Part shown: piece after piece, positions 45,820 to 57,305 of the stretch
Position numbering within the stretch: the stretch's first letter is position 1
Layout: every line of letters starts with the position of its first letter
Assembly: GCA_028583415.1 (NCBI GenBank)
Contig: CM053269.1
Location: 74,337,191-74,401,190 of the forward strand
Source of the DNA: Protea cynaroides
Taxonomy: Eukaryota > Streptophyta > Magnoliopsida > Proteales > Proteaceae
Direction of reading: 5' to 3'
Length of the DNA: 64,000 nt
Made by a program: the position numbers and the translations under genes
The notes under the pieces: model-generated
Seen by the model: only the letters and a program-made list of their open reading frames with translations
The model's database searches: none
Told to the model about the DNA's origin: nothing

Positions 45820-46284
45820 TCTAAACCTCTTCTGTGTCCCATTTTCTTGTAAAAATCGATACGAATCTATTGATCCGATTAATCCATCCCCATTACTTGA
45901 ATCATGATACATCTAGTTAAGGATGTCAATTTTAAACCCATATCGTGTAGTCTAACTGTGTCTGATCAGTCAAATTATTAAATGTGATGGACTTAGGCTG
46001 AGATTGATTATTAAATGTGCATTTAGAGTGCAAGGGTGCAGTTCAACCGAATTGACCGAATGAACAAAATATACCTTAAACTAAATTGATAGTAATTTAA
46101 AACAAACAAATACAGCCCTTAAAAAAAATAAATTTTCTGTTACCCTCTTACATTCTTCTTCTTCGTTTCTCTTTCCTCTTTCATCTCTTAAGTTTTCTTC
46201 CTTTCTTTCTTTTTTTTCTTTTCTTTTTTTTATTTTTTTATTTTTTTATTTTTTAAAACCCTTACCCTGTTCCATCAACAAAAT
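45820..46284. other. Duplicated upstream sequence
   Basis: Collinear with 26226-26450 (CTAAACCTCTTC-GTGTCCCATTT...AGAGTGCAAGG) and then pyrimidine-rich (CTTTCTTTCTTTTTTTTC at 46200-46250). No gene is seen. Confidence 0.5.
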
Positions 46285-46490
46285 GTATTCAAATCCTCTC
46301 TTCCAAGAGAATCTAGAGGAGAGGTGGCGCCCTTATTGGATGAACGACACTTGAGGCACAGATGAATCCAAGCCGACAGGAGGTGTCAACTGGGACAGAG
46401 GGCTCGGAATCACCTGAGCCCCAGGTGTCGTCCATCCAATGGGGGCGCAACCTCTCCTCTAGATTCCCTTAAAAGAGAGGACTTGGATCC
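46285..46490. mobile_element. Mutator-like MITE, copy 5
   Basis: Ends GTATTCAAATCCTCTCTTCC and, from the right, GGATCCAAGTCCTCTCTTTT. It has the same fold and internal CGACACTTGAGGC...CCCCAGGTGTCG inverted repeat as copy 4. No clear target duplication remains. Confidence 0.75.
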
Positions 46491-46618
46491 CAAGGAAACA
46501 TGGTAGATCAATTGTTTGATGTGTGTTTTTTTTTCTTCCTTTATTTCTTAGTGTTTGTGTCTTAAATACGACTTCGATTGTCTCTTGTTTGTTGAAGGAC
46601 GGAGAGATCACCAGAGTT

Positions 46619-47047
46619 GTCTGAGTTCTCATTCTTTGTCTCTCTCTCTCTCTCTCTCTCCCTCTCTCTCTCTCTCTCCCTCTCTCTCCTTTGTTTCATA
46701 GTCTCTGTTAGTACTGGTCATGATTACTTGTTTTCCTGAGTCAGATCGTTGAAACTCAAGAGAAATGAAGGTTTGTTTTCTATGTTTGCCCCAAGTTCAG
46801 TTCATAAGTTTCATTTAATTGATTCTTACTATTTTGAAGTAGATATAAACTACTTATTCGATGAATTTTGAGTTTTTTTTGCTGTTCTTCAAATCTAATT
46901 GGATCTTAAGATCTGTTGACACTGTTGTCCCTTTTGTTTCAGAAATGGATGGTGTTCAAGGTAGAAATATATGACCAAAGTAAGAAAATAGTTATTAAGT
47001 GCCTGTTTGGTAACATTCTTGGCAACATTTTGACTCTAGTTCCATGG
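46619..47047 (+). repeat. Long direct repeat flanking the gag-only element, left copy
   Basis: GTCTGAGTTCTCATT... to ...CTAGTTCCATGG is repeated at 53915-54336 immediately after the 3' LTR. It includes the CT microsatellite (46638-46687), HMA exon 1, intron 1 and part of exon 2, and the first ~48 bp of the Harbinger-like element that continues only in the right copy. Confidence 0.9.
46765..46999 (+). pseudogene. HMA-domain gene fragment (exon 1, intron 1, part of exon 2), left copy
   Basis: ATG-AAG at 46765-46770 with donor GTTTGT and acceptor TTTGTTTCAG. Exon 2 starts at 46943 and reads MVFKVEIYDQSKKIVIK, then breaks where GTGCCTGTTTGGTAAC (a transposon end) begins. Exon 3 is absent. The leader and TATA-like TTAAATAC near 46561 are recognisable. 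Confidence 0.82.
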
Positions 47048-49272
47048 ACTTTATGTTGTCATTGTTGGCAACTTGGCTGATGTGACAGTGTTTGTGAGCA
47101 TACAGTCAAAGAAATTAGGAGAGAGAGTATCAGTGCAGGAGAGAGAGTGTCAATGCAGGAGAGAGAATGTCAGTGCAATGGCAAAGATGGAGCAACCTCG
47201 CATGTGTGTTCTACAGTGTTCTACATGTGTTTCAGATGGCTTGCAGCGAGTTAAATGGCATTCTACATCAAGTTTGATGAGAGAGAATAACTATGGACCC
47301 CACTAGTGATGTGGCCGAGTTTCTGATGGTGCGACAGTGTTCCTGAAGCTTTTCTGATCATGTTTATGTTTCTTGTGTTTCTGGTGTTGTGGCATTGAAG
47401 AGAGAAATTCAAGAGAGAGAATGAAGAGAGAGATTGTAGAGAGAGAAATTGGAGAGAGAAAGAGGAGAGAGAAAAAATCTGAGTGGGACTCATAGGTGTG
47501 GTGGCAAGGTGACATGCCAACATGGCAGCCCACGGCACTTGGCATGCATGCACATAAAGTTTGAAGTCTAAATTCCTATGTTTTATAGACTTTTAACTTT
47601 GGACCTATTTTTGGTGGTTTCTGTAGCAGGTTCATGGAAATCCGACAGTGTAAAGAAGTAGAGCGTCGAGTTATCTTTCCAACGCAACTTGAATCACTCA
47701 ATTCCGACGTCGAATGAGAGAGATATCGCAGTTTCTGTCGGATCGCTCGTAAAAGTCATTTTACAAGTTGTTTAGGGAAAATTTCGGCATTTCACAAGTT
47801 GTTTAGGGTCAATTTCGGCATAAATAGAGGAGAAGATGCAAGATCAGCGGCCAGATTGAAGCCACGATGCTCAGTTCCACATCTAATGGCCCAGATCAAG
47901 GCGGATTCGAGTGCAGTGCGGCGGCAGCGTCAAGGTTCTATCGCGCGGGCTTTGATTGGCCAGTTACATTATATTATAATGGATCGCGATCTATTGTATT
48001 AGTTCTTGATTCGATGTGGCGCGCTTTCGGTACAGCGGCGCGAAGATCCTGATCGTTCGGCCAATATTGAAGCCGACAGGATCTGACGCAACTTATGCGG
48101 ATCGAGTGACTCACGGATCTTCCCACCTTTAGAAGGCTTATCCGACGGTCCGTTTTGAAGATTCTGTCTCCACCAATCAGATCGCGACAGCGCATCGGCA
48201 GCGCGGCAACGGTGCGGCACGGGTGCGCGGTTATAAAAGGAAAGATTCCATTTTGAATCTTTTGGTTAGCCGAACTTCAAACTGCCATAACTTCTTCATC
48301 CGAGCTCCAAATCAGTCCGTTCAAGTTGCAGTTTCCATATTTGTTGATGCTCTATCTATTGGGTGCCGTTGGGAGTCGAATCAGAGCTGAGAAAATTCGA
48401 AAATAGGGGTTTGAAGCTTAACAAAGGGTTTTTCTAGGGTTTCGTGCCTGTGGGAGTGATCAATCACCAACTACCTCTTCTCTGTGCATCAATGGAGTGT
48501 TAAATCCCTATGAGAGGTCAGTAGAGCTTTTATTTTTATATTCATGGTGATTATGGGTTATGTGGAAGAGATTAGAAGTCTGTGAGCGAGGTGTGGTCTG
48601 TTAATCGATCTCTATCATCATTGAAGACTATTAGAGAGTACTTGAGGGCAGTGTGAAGCTTTAGAGAGATTGTTGGCCATTCGAAAGCATTGTTTATGAT
48701 ATTCTCAATTCCTATTTATGCTTTCAATTTATTGTATGCTAGCGTAGGTGCAAATTGTTGAATACCTAGCTAGTGGGGGAAAATTGTAAGACAAATTTAT
48801 AAGCCTAAAATAAATTTGTTATTTGCTTCCCGTGGGTGCGGGTTAAGCATGGTGTGCTGCGTGTGCTGAACACTGGTACTTGATACCTGAATTCCTGGCA
48901 CATGTGTACCCTCCTAGTTTTATGTTGGGTAAATTGGGTGTATGTACTCCCTGCTGTGTAGACAGCAAAATGAAGTGTATTGAGTATATACGGAGCCCGT
49001 TGGGCATTACTCCATGGACTAACCACATATATCCTGTGTTGTGGACTGTCTTTATTTTTCAATATATTTTGGAGTGCGTGGAATGGCTTGCAGGATGGGT
49101 GTGCAAAAATTTGGTAGACCTGACCACTGAGTGGTAGTGAGGTAGATTTGCATGCGCTTGTGTGTGTGTGAAAAGTTAGGTCTCCATCAGCTCTGGGCAG
49201 CAATAAATAATTAAGGAAAATTTTCAGACACTGATTCACCCCCCCCCTCTCAGTGTCATATCAAGTTCATCA
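47045..49272 (+). repeat. 5' LTR of the gag-only element
   Basis: About 2228 bp from TGGACTTTATGTTGTCATTG to GTCATATCAAGTTCATCA. A GA-rich block (47396-47475) and TTATAAAAGGAAAG (TATA-like, 48231) are visible. It differs from the 3' LTR by many substitutions and lacks about 23 bp (CACACACTGTG...GAACC) that the 3' LTR has near 53645. Confidence 0.88.
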
Positions 49273-49336
49273 ATTGGTATGAGAGCAACAGGCTCAGTGA
49301 CCGCTTAATCAGCAGCTGAGTGATCAGAGGACAGTT

Positions 49337-50683
49337 ATGACACTTGGTGAAGGTTTTTACAAGCCCCCACTGTTTGATGGAACAGAATATGTGTTCTGGA
49401 AGAGAAGGATGGAAATGTATTTGGGGTCTCTTGGCTTTGATGTATGGATGGCAGTTAGTATTGAGAAGGTGGATGGCCAGTATGAATCTATTACGAAAAG
49501 TACAATCTTAGATGGCTTGGCAGATAGTGTGAAAGTCCGAGTTAGTGGATGCGAGACAGCAATGGCATTATGGGATAGAATACAGAGTTTATATGTAGAT
49601 GAGTCTCCCTTTAAAGCTCATGCATCACTAGACATTGATTCCACTTCAGAGGTAGATAATGAGAGTTCAGATGAGTGCTCTATTGTCCGATTAGAGGATC
49701 TTGTTCCAGAGATTGACTTAACTAGAGAGCTGAGAGCAGCTCAAGATGACTTGAGACTTGAGAGAGAGAGACTCATAGTTGTATCTTGTGACCTTCATTG
49801 AACAAATGAGACTATTTCAATTTTGAAGACACAAGTAAAGGACTCCAGCATTGTCATTACAGCTTTAGAGGCTCAGGTCATCAGCAGAGATGAGAGGTGT
49901 AGAGATCTTGAGAGAGAGATCACTACGTTGAGAGCTCAGTTGATAGAGGTGCAGATGAGCCAAAGTTGCATCCCACCAGTGGTTGAGGAGATCACCAGAT
50001 ATACAGCTCAGAGTGGAAATTGTCAAAGTCCATCTATCATCAGTTTTGATTCTACTACAGAACATGTTGAGACATCTAGTAGGCCACAGAGACAAAGCTC
50101 AAGCAGATCACAGATAAAGACCCAAAGTAAGAGACAGAGGAAGAGAGAGCAAAGGCACAGTGATGCAAGACATTCATTACACCAGGTACAGTGTAAAGGT
50201 GTTTATCAGCAAAGCGCTCAGACAGGGAAGACAGACAGTATGCAGAGTGACAGGATTGATAGAATTCATCAACAGATACCGATTGAGCGAGCGGATTCGA
50301 TGAGGTCCAGTCATCAAAGGCACAGGCAGTAGGTTCTCCAGCAGATACAGGTAGTACACACCATGAGGCATGGACCCACACCTAGTTGGCACAAACATTC
50401 CCTTGTGAGACAGTCATATTTTCATGGATATTGTCACAGGTGCAATGGGTATGGGCATAGGAGTGCAAATTGCACATCCAAATTTTATGTTAGTAATTAT
50501 GGGAGGAAGACATCCACGTCACCCCAAATGAGGCCAGTCGAGTGCCTTAGATGCCATACACTTGGGCATTGGACCAAGCGATGCAAGACAGTGCTCACCC
50601 CCCAACTTGCTAATGCAGAGAGAGATTATCAGTTTTCTGGAACTAAAAAAAGAAGAGGTTCAAGAAGCCAATTCAGAAAATAG
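49337..50683 (+). pseudogene. Gag of the TR-GAG element, two in-frame stops
   Basis: One reading frame of 448 codons is interrupted only by TGA at 49799 and TAG at 50330. The N-terminus has the Copia gag pattern FDGTEYVFWKRRMEMYL and ETAMALWDRIQSLY (DUF4219/UBN2-like). The middle is a coiled-coil-like region rich in E, R and L (about 49720-49960), then a Q/S/R-rich segment. Two zinc knuckles of form Cx2Cx4Hx4C follow: CHRCNGYGHRSANC and CLRCHTLGHWTKRC. Normal Copia gag has one knuckle, so two is notable. No pol domain follows; 50700-51640 is non-coding. Confidence 0.85.
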
Positions 50684-50699
50684 GCCAAGGAGTGGTCTC

Positions 50700-51642
50700 A
50701 GTTCAATGATCAGTCTCATATGACTTTGTACAGTGTATGGAGAAAGAAGACAGTAGAGAGGTCTTCAGTCGGTGCGGTTAGATAAAGACAGAGGACTGTG
50801 GTTGAGCTAGTTGACAGACATTGTCAGAAAAGAGCATCTGTGGAGAAGCCCAAACAAAGGGCCAAGGTGAATGGTCATGCAGTGTGGAGAGAAAGGCACA
50901 TAGAAACACTTACCACCCCTACACCACCCAAGTTGGGTGTGAGAGGGAACACACCTCCTAGGCACTAGGTGCATTGAGGTGCACATGGAGAGGGGGAGCT
51001 TACTACATGTTCATTCTTGCCCCCAGACAGACTTTGTTGATTGTAGAAGAGTGTAAGTGCTTGGAATCATCAGGTGAATGGTATAGCTCCTTGTGTTATT
51101 GCATCTTGGTGGAGAAGACATCAGGTGAGCAATGTTATGTTAATCAGAGTATGGCAGCTAAAAATACTTCTTTGCATTAATATGTTATCAGAAATAATTA
51201 CTACAGTCATCCATGACAGTGTCATAGTGTGGCCTTCTTTGCACCTGTGATATGGGGAGTTGTACTATTTTTATTTGATTGCAGAGGAGAAGAAAATTAA
51301 TAACTTGTGGTTGTTGTTGAGTGCTGCAGATGTTTGTTTTTTATTGGAGTGAGGGGGAGCGGTGTGTATTTGTTATATCTTTTTGCTCCTGATGATAGAC
51401 TCAAGGAGAGTCCTTTGGTATTTATATGATGAATGGTATATGCTTGTTATTCTTCCTCTCCTTATGTTGGACTCAAGGGGAGTCCTGTGATGTTTTTATA
51501 TGTTGATATAATGGTTTATTATTTTTTTTTGGGCCCATAGGATTGGAAAGATGCGATGGGCACTGCTATGTGGCATATCCCTTTGTATTTGTTGTCAAAG
51601 GGGAGAAAGATCTCATGTGCAGAGTGAGTTGCCAACAATTCT
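50700..51642. other. Non-coding 3' internal region of the TR-GAG element
   Basis: Contains two imperfect repeats of GACTCAAG-GGAGTCCTNTG (51402 and 51471) and G-rich GAGGGGGAGC (51350). No domain is seen. Confidence 0.6.
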
Positions 51643-51654
51643 AAAGGGGGAGAT

Positions 51655-53914
51655 TGTTGGACTTTATGTTGTCATTGTTGGCAATTTGGCTGATGTGACA
51701 GTGTTTGTGAGCATACAGTCAAAGAAATCAGGAGAGAGAGTATCAATATAGGAGAGAGAGTGTCAATGTAGGAGAGAGAATGTCAGTGCAATGGCAAAGA
51801 TGGAGCAACCTCGCATGTGTGCTCTACAATGTTCTACATGTGTTTCAGATGGCTTGTAGTGAGTTAAATGACATTCTACATCAAGTTTGATGAGAGAGAA
51901 TGACTGTGGACCCCATTGGTGATGTGGCCGAGTTTCTGATGGTGCGACAGTATTCCTGAAGCTTTTCTGATCATGTTTATGTTTCTTGTGTTTCTGGTGT
52001 TGTGGCATTGAAGAGAGAAATTCAAGAGAGAGAATGAAGAGAGAGATTATAGAGAGAGAAACTGGAGAGAGAAATAGGAGAGAGAAAAAATGTGAGTGGG
52101 ACCCACAGGTGTGGTGGCAAGGTGACATGCCAACATGGCAGCCCACGGCACTTGGCATGCATGCACGTAAAGTTTGAAGTCTAAATTCCTAAGTTTTATA
52201 GACTTTTAACTTTGGACCTATTTTTGGTGGATTTCGCAACAGGTTCATGGAAATCTGACAGTGGAAAGATGTAGAGCGTCGAGTTATCTTTCCAACACAA
52301 CTTGAATCACTCAATTTCGATGTCGGATGAGAGAGATATCGCAGTTTCTGTCGGATCGCTCGAAAAAATCATTTTACAAGTTGTTTAGGGGCAATTTCGT
52401 TATTTCAAAAATTATTTAGGGGCAATTTCGGCATAAAAAGAGGAGAAGATGCAAGATCAGTGGCCAGATTGAAGCCACGATGCTCAAATCCGCATCTAAT
52501 GGCCCAGATCAAGGCAGGTTCAAGTGCAGTGCAGCGGCAGCGTCAAGATTCTGTCGCGCGGGCTTTGATTGGCCGGTTGCATTATATTATAATGGATCGC
52601 AATCTATTGTATTAGTTCTTGATTCAATGTGGCGTGCTTTCGGTACAGCGGCGCGAAGATCCAGATCGTGCGGCCAATATTGAAGCCGATAGGATCTGAC
52701 GCAACTTGTGCAGATCCAGTGGCTTACGGATCTTCCCGCCTTTAGAAGGCTTATCTGACGGTCCGTTTTGAAGATTCTGTCTCCGCCAATCAGATCGTGA
52801 AAGCGCATCGGCAGCACGGCTACGGTGCGGCACGGGTGCGTGGTTATAAAAGGAAATATTCCATTTTGAATCTTTTAGTTGGCTGAACTTCAAACTGCCA
52901 TAACTTCTTCATCCGAGGTCCAAATCAGTCCATTCAAGTTGCAGTTTTCATATTTTTTTGATGCTCTATCTATTGGGCACCGTTGCGAGTCGAATTAGGG
53001 CTGAAAAAAAATCGAAAATAGGGTTTTGAAGCTTAACAAAGGGTTTTTCTAGCGTTTCGTACCTGTGGGAGTGATCAATCACCAACTACCTCTTCTCTGT
53101 GCATCAATGGAGTACTAAATCCCTATGAGAGGTCAGTAGAGCTTTTATTTTTATATTCATGGTGATTATGGGTTATGTGGCAGAGATTAGAAGCTTGTGA
53201 GCGAGGTGTGCTCTATGAATCGATCTCTATCATCATTGAAGACTGTTAGAGAGTACCTGAGGACAGTGTGAAGCTTTAGAGAGATTGTTGACCATTCGAA
53301 AGCATTGTTTGTGAGATTCTCAATTCCTTATCTATTTATGCTTTCAATTTATTGTATGCTAGCTTAGGTGCAAATTGTTGAATACCTAGCTAGTGGGGGA
53401 AAATTGTAAGGCAAATTTATAAGCCTAAAAAAAATTTGTTATTTGCTTCCCGTGGGTGCAGGTTAAGCGTGGTGTGCAGCGTGTGCTGAACACTGGTACT
53501 TGATACCTGAATTCCTGGCACATGTGTGCCCTCCTAATTTTATGCTGGGTAAATTGGGTGTATGTACTCCCTACAGTATAGACAGCAAAAAGAAGTGTAT
53601 TGAGTATATACGGAGCCCGTTGGGCATTACTCCGTGGACAAGCCATCACACACTGTGTTGGTGAACCACGTATATCCTGTGTTGTGGACTGTCTTTATTT
53701 TTTTTATATATTTTTGAGTACGTGGAATGGCTTGCAGGATGGGTGTGCAAAAATCTGGTAGACCTGGCCACTGAGTGGTAGCGAAGAATATTTGCATGCA
53801 CTTGTGTGTGTGTGAAAAGTTAGGTCTCCATCAGCTCTGGGCAGCAATAAATAATTAAGAAAAAATTTCAGACACTGATTCACCCCCCCTCTCAGTGTCA
53901 TATCAAGTTCATCA
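51655..53914 (+). repeat. 3' LTR of the gag-only element
   Basis: 2260 bp, TGTTGGACTTTATGTTGTCA to CTCAGTGTCATATCAAGTTC-ATCA. It has the full family start, unlike the 5' LTR. It is followed directly by GTCCGAGTTCTC. Confidence 0.9.
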
Positions 53915-54336
53915 GTCCGAGTTCTCATTATTTATCTCTCTCTCTCTCTCTCCCTCTCCCTCTCTCCCTCTCTCTCCTTTGTTTCATAGTCTCTGTTAGT
54001 ACTGGTCATGATTACTTGTTTTCCTGAGTCAGATCGTTGAAACTCAGGAGAAATGAAGGTCTGTTTTCTATGTTTGCCCCAAGTTCAGTTCATAAGTTTC
54101 ATTTAATTGATTCTTACTATTTTGAAGTAGATATAAACTAGTTATTTGATGAATTTTGAGTTTTTTTTTGCTGTTCTTCAAATCTAATTGGATCTTAAGA
54201 TCTGTTGACACTGTTGTCCCTTTTGTTACAGAAATGGATGGTGTTCAAGGTAGAAATATGTAACCAAAGTAAGAAAATAGTCACTAAGTGCCTGTATGGT
54301 AACATTCTTGGCAACATTCTGACTCTAGTTCCATGG
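53915..54336 (+). repeat. Long direct repeat flanking the gag-only element, right copy
   Basis: Matches 46619-47047 with scattered substitutions and a shorter CT tract. Unlike the left copy it continues past CCATGG into ATCTTGCTCTGGGG, so this side is the intact original order. Confidence 0.9.
54053..54287 (+). pseudogene. HMA-domain gene fragment, right copy
   Basis: ATG-AAG at 54053-54058, donor GTCTGT, acceptor TTTGTTACAG, exon 2 from 54232 (MVFKVEICNQSKKIVTK). It ends at the TAA that precedes the Harbinger-like element. It shares the breakpoint with the left copy, so the exon was disrupted before the flanking duplication arose. Confidence 0.82.
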
Positions 54337-54767
54337 ATCTTGCTCTGGGGTCATTTTTGAGCTCCCATTTTTTTCCAAAGCTGATTGAGAGCTGAAACCT
54401 ATTTGGTAAAAATTAATCTGGAATTGATTCCAGAGCTCATTGAGAGCAGGATACTGTTTGGTAAACACTAATCGGGAATAAAAAATTTGGCCTAAAGTAT
54501 TACTATGATTGCCATTAAGCCATTAATATGTATGTATTTTTGCTAAAATTTAGATTTTTCCAAATTAATTAACATTGTCTTCACAAAGCATGGAATTGAT
54601 TAATATTGTCTTCAAAACCAGTAGTTGTCTTCAAAACCAATAATTCATGTACAATTTTTTGTATCGGTCTTACTAACAAAGTGTTAAATAGATTAACACT
54701 GTCTTCAATACATAATACATCCTAACTGATGTATAAATAACAAAATCATTCCCGAAAGCAGCATCCA

Positions 54768-54875
54768 CTGGTTCTTCCTCCGGATCCAAATATTACATTG
54801 AGCTTGTTCCATTGTGGATTTCCATATTTTATGTACTTTGTCCAACCTGAATTTTCCTGAAACCCATAATGAAAA
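54768..54875 (-). pseudogene. Myb/SANT-like remnant of a PIF/Harbinger element
   Basis: On the minus strand a frame reads YIKYGNPQWNKLNVIFGSG. This resembles the W-x-x-L-x-x-IFG segment at the end of the Myb/SANT-like domain found next to PIF/Harbinger transposases. It is short and frame-limited. Confidence 0.45.
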
Positions 54876-56600
54876 TTTTTGTTATTACTTCATTTGATTT
54901 CGGAAACTACTCCAAGTATATGGTGACGTATTACCTTCAGTTGTTTGTCGCAAACTTCTTCGGTAATAACTACAATCCCATTTTCAGCGCACCATCCAAA
55001 AATACATTACAATCTCAATGATTGATTGAGCTCATGATTGATAAGAGGGAACAAGTCTAGAATATGCTTTATTATACATAAAAACCTAAATTAGTAATAT
55101 AAATAACATAAGCTAAATAAGAAAAATACAAACCATCTCGAGACCTTGCTGTTTTTTTTTTCCAGCTCTCTGCGCATCAACAGTTGAAACAGGTTTGAAG
55201 TTCAGATTAAGCTTAAAAATTAAAAAGATAAAAGATAGTCTAGATTTAGGCTTCCGGTTGCCTAAAAAGATAGTCCATTGAGTCAAACTATTATTTACTC
55301 TTATTTTGTTACAACCACCCTTCCCTATCCAGAACTTCCCCAATTCTTAACCTTTTTGAGAATTTGATATCAAACTATATCCTCATGAAGAAGGTCCATA
55401 ATATCTAAATCGGACCTTAGGCTTGGCATACAAAAACAATGGATGGAGTTCTTAGTTACATACTTGCACCCCCAAGAGGTTTCTAGAGGATGCAACAGCA
55501 TATGTAAGGCCGTAGAAGATTTATCAAACACTGACATGAGATCAGTCTGAAACTTGGAAGTGATTGTGTAATTGGAATATGATTCATCAACAAAGTCAAA
55601 AGTGTGAGAGCTTTGCTAATCCAGAAAAAGAATAATAGTAAAAAAAAATGAACTGAATGGCTTCTTCCAGAATTTTTCTACAGATTTTCTGTTGGTTTGA
55701 TTGATCACCCACAAACACATTTCATGTAAGAAGAAAAACAACTAATACAGAATGTCAATTTGAAAGCAGAAATTTCAATATACTCTTTACTGTCCTATCT
55801 ATACTCTTTCACATTTTTCCTTATCTTCCCACGCTCACAGTTTCACCAGTCCCTCTGTCTATATTTGTAGATAGCGATGATGGCACTAATGAAGTATCGA
55901 CAACCACCTCCCTATGGTGTAATTTACCCTACTATTAGGAAAGCTTAGCCCTGGAATACAAGAATGTGTGGGAGACAAACCCACTATATAGTAGACATTG
56001 AAGTGAACAAAAGATTAGAATATTCCATGCATATAATGAAAATGAGACTTGGTTCACAATCTCAAACATATAATCCTACTGAGAGTAGGAAAGGAAAGCT
56101 GCAGTTTTCAATGGGTAGGTCTATGGGGTATTAGATCAGAATATAGGACTGTAATAACAACCAAATCAAGAATAACTAGAGGCCAGAAAACAGAGATGTA
56201 AACCAAGTTTCAGAAATCAGATCTGCAGACTTCAATGGACCTTGATCCCAATATTCACACAGAAAAAATATTCACACACATATATAAACAAAGAAACAAC
56301 GCATAAACAAAAAGGACTTTTGGAGTTCAGTGTTGACGTTACCTTGGTCTCTATGACAACTTGGGAATGGAGCAACAAGATCCTAGAAATTGGTAGCAAG
56401 CAATGGTTAAGGAAAATCATCATTTTTGGGACTCAATTTCACATCCCTTCAAGTATACATCAAATTAAAAGACCAAAATGGAACTTTTCAGAATTGAACG
56501 ATGCAATAAACTCAAAAACGATTGAACCCTGAAGATATAACCCTAGAAATCCACAATGCCGCTGAAATTTTTTGGAAAGTCTTGCTCTGGAATTTGACTG
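54876..56600. other. Interior of the second Harbinger-like element, nothing further recognised
   Basis: AT-rich. Open frames of 60-96 codons on both strands lack known domains and codon bias. Confidence 0.5.
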
Positions 56601-56649
56601 GAATGCCTAAACAAACGCTAAACCCCATTAATCCTATTCAACATTCTCA

Positions 56650-56652
<3 letters not shown>

Positions 56653-56724
<72 letters not shown>
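56653..56724. repeat. (AG)n microsatellite
   Basis: About 35 uninterrupted AG units followed by (GGGA)n. The frames running through it on both strands are artefacts of the repeat. Confidence 0.95.
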
Positions 56725-56730
<6 letters not shown>

Positions 56731-56957
56731 AGGGAGGGAGGAAGAGAAACAGAGAGTGCGAGAGAGAGGAAGTAGATGGAGGGACTAACCCGCTATTGAG
56801 CGCATAGGAGAAGATGAACGCTCGACCAAAAGGAGAAAACACGGACTTCGTTCAAGCAAACGGAAAAACACGGGAATCCAATAATTAAAATGAGAGTCAG
56901 GTCTAGTCGACTCCCATCTTTTGACTTTCATTTTTGGCTCTGGATCCGTAAAAGCAA
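56725..56957. other. Spacer, nothing recognised
   Basis: GA-rich at the left, then unique-looking sequence up to the LINE fragment. Confidence 0.45.
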
Positions 56958-57295
56958 GTATTGCCACCTATTGGCATTGCCACCTTTGGCATTGCCATCA
57001 GCAGGGCCCAATAGAGATTAAAAGTTGTAAGATTATTGTTGCTTATAAATTCCACTTTCGGCATTGTCATTAGCAGAAAATATAAACAGCAATAAAGAAA
57101 ATACTATAGCTCATCAATTGAATCTGTATCTTGGATGCCCAGAGGCATCCCACACTGCCTCTCTAGCAGTAATAGAGGGACAACTAGACCACATACAAGT
57201 AATCTACAATTTAGCATTGTGTCTAGCTAAGATGTTAGCTACTATATTGGTTTCTCTAAAGCAGTGAGTAAACCTCCATTGCGATGATGCTAAAA
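56958..57295 (-). mobile_element. LINE 3'-end fragment, second copy
   Basis: Nearly the same as 7095-7440 (RNase H end and 3' UTR on the minus strand), but without the T-run at its left edge. It is followed by the same MITE and LTR, so the whole block is duplicated. Confidence 0.75.
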
Positions 57296-57305
57296 AGCAT
57301 AGTTA

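Larger units (their letters stand above)
47045..53914 (+). mobile_element. Gag-only LTR retrotransposon (TR-GAG type, Copia-like)
   Basis: 5' LTR 47045-49272, a primer-binding site TGGTATGAGAGC just after it (49276), one gag frame, and polypurine tract AAAGGGGGAGAT (51643-51654). The 3' LTR is 51655-53914. The internal region is only 2.38 kb and has no protease, integrase, RT or RNase H, so the element is non-autonomous by structure. The 5' LTR lacks the first three bases of the family terminus (TGTTGGAC appears as ATGGAC). In place of a 5-bp target duplication a ~425-bp direct repeat flanks it. Solo and chimeric LTRs of the family lie at 7666-11634 and 57511-59802. Confidence 0.88.
54288..56618. 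mobile_element. PIF/Harbinger-like DNA element, about 2.3 kb
   Basis: Left end GTGCCTGTATGGTAACATTC (GTGCCTGTTTGG in the left copy at 47000). The right end on the minus strand reads GCGTTTGTTTAGGCATTCC. TAA lies directly outside both ends (54285-54287, 56619-56621). A Myb/SANT-like remnant sits on the minus strand. The HMA exon does not resume on the right, so either the right end is misassigned or the flank was lost. The interior is otherwise AT-rich with no transposase. Confidence 0.6.

Noticed and set aside
56522..56842. Frames encoding RERERE and LSLSLS repeats
   Set aside because: These are the two strands of an AG microsatellite.
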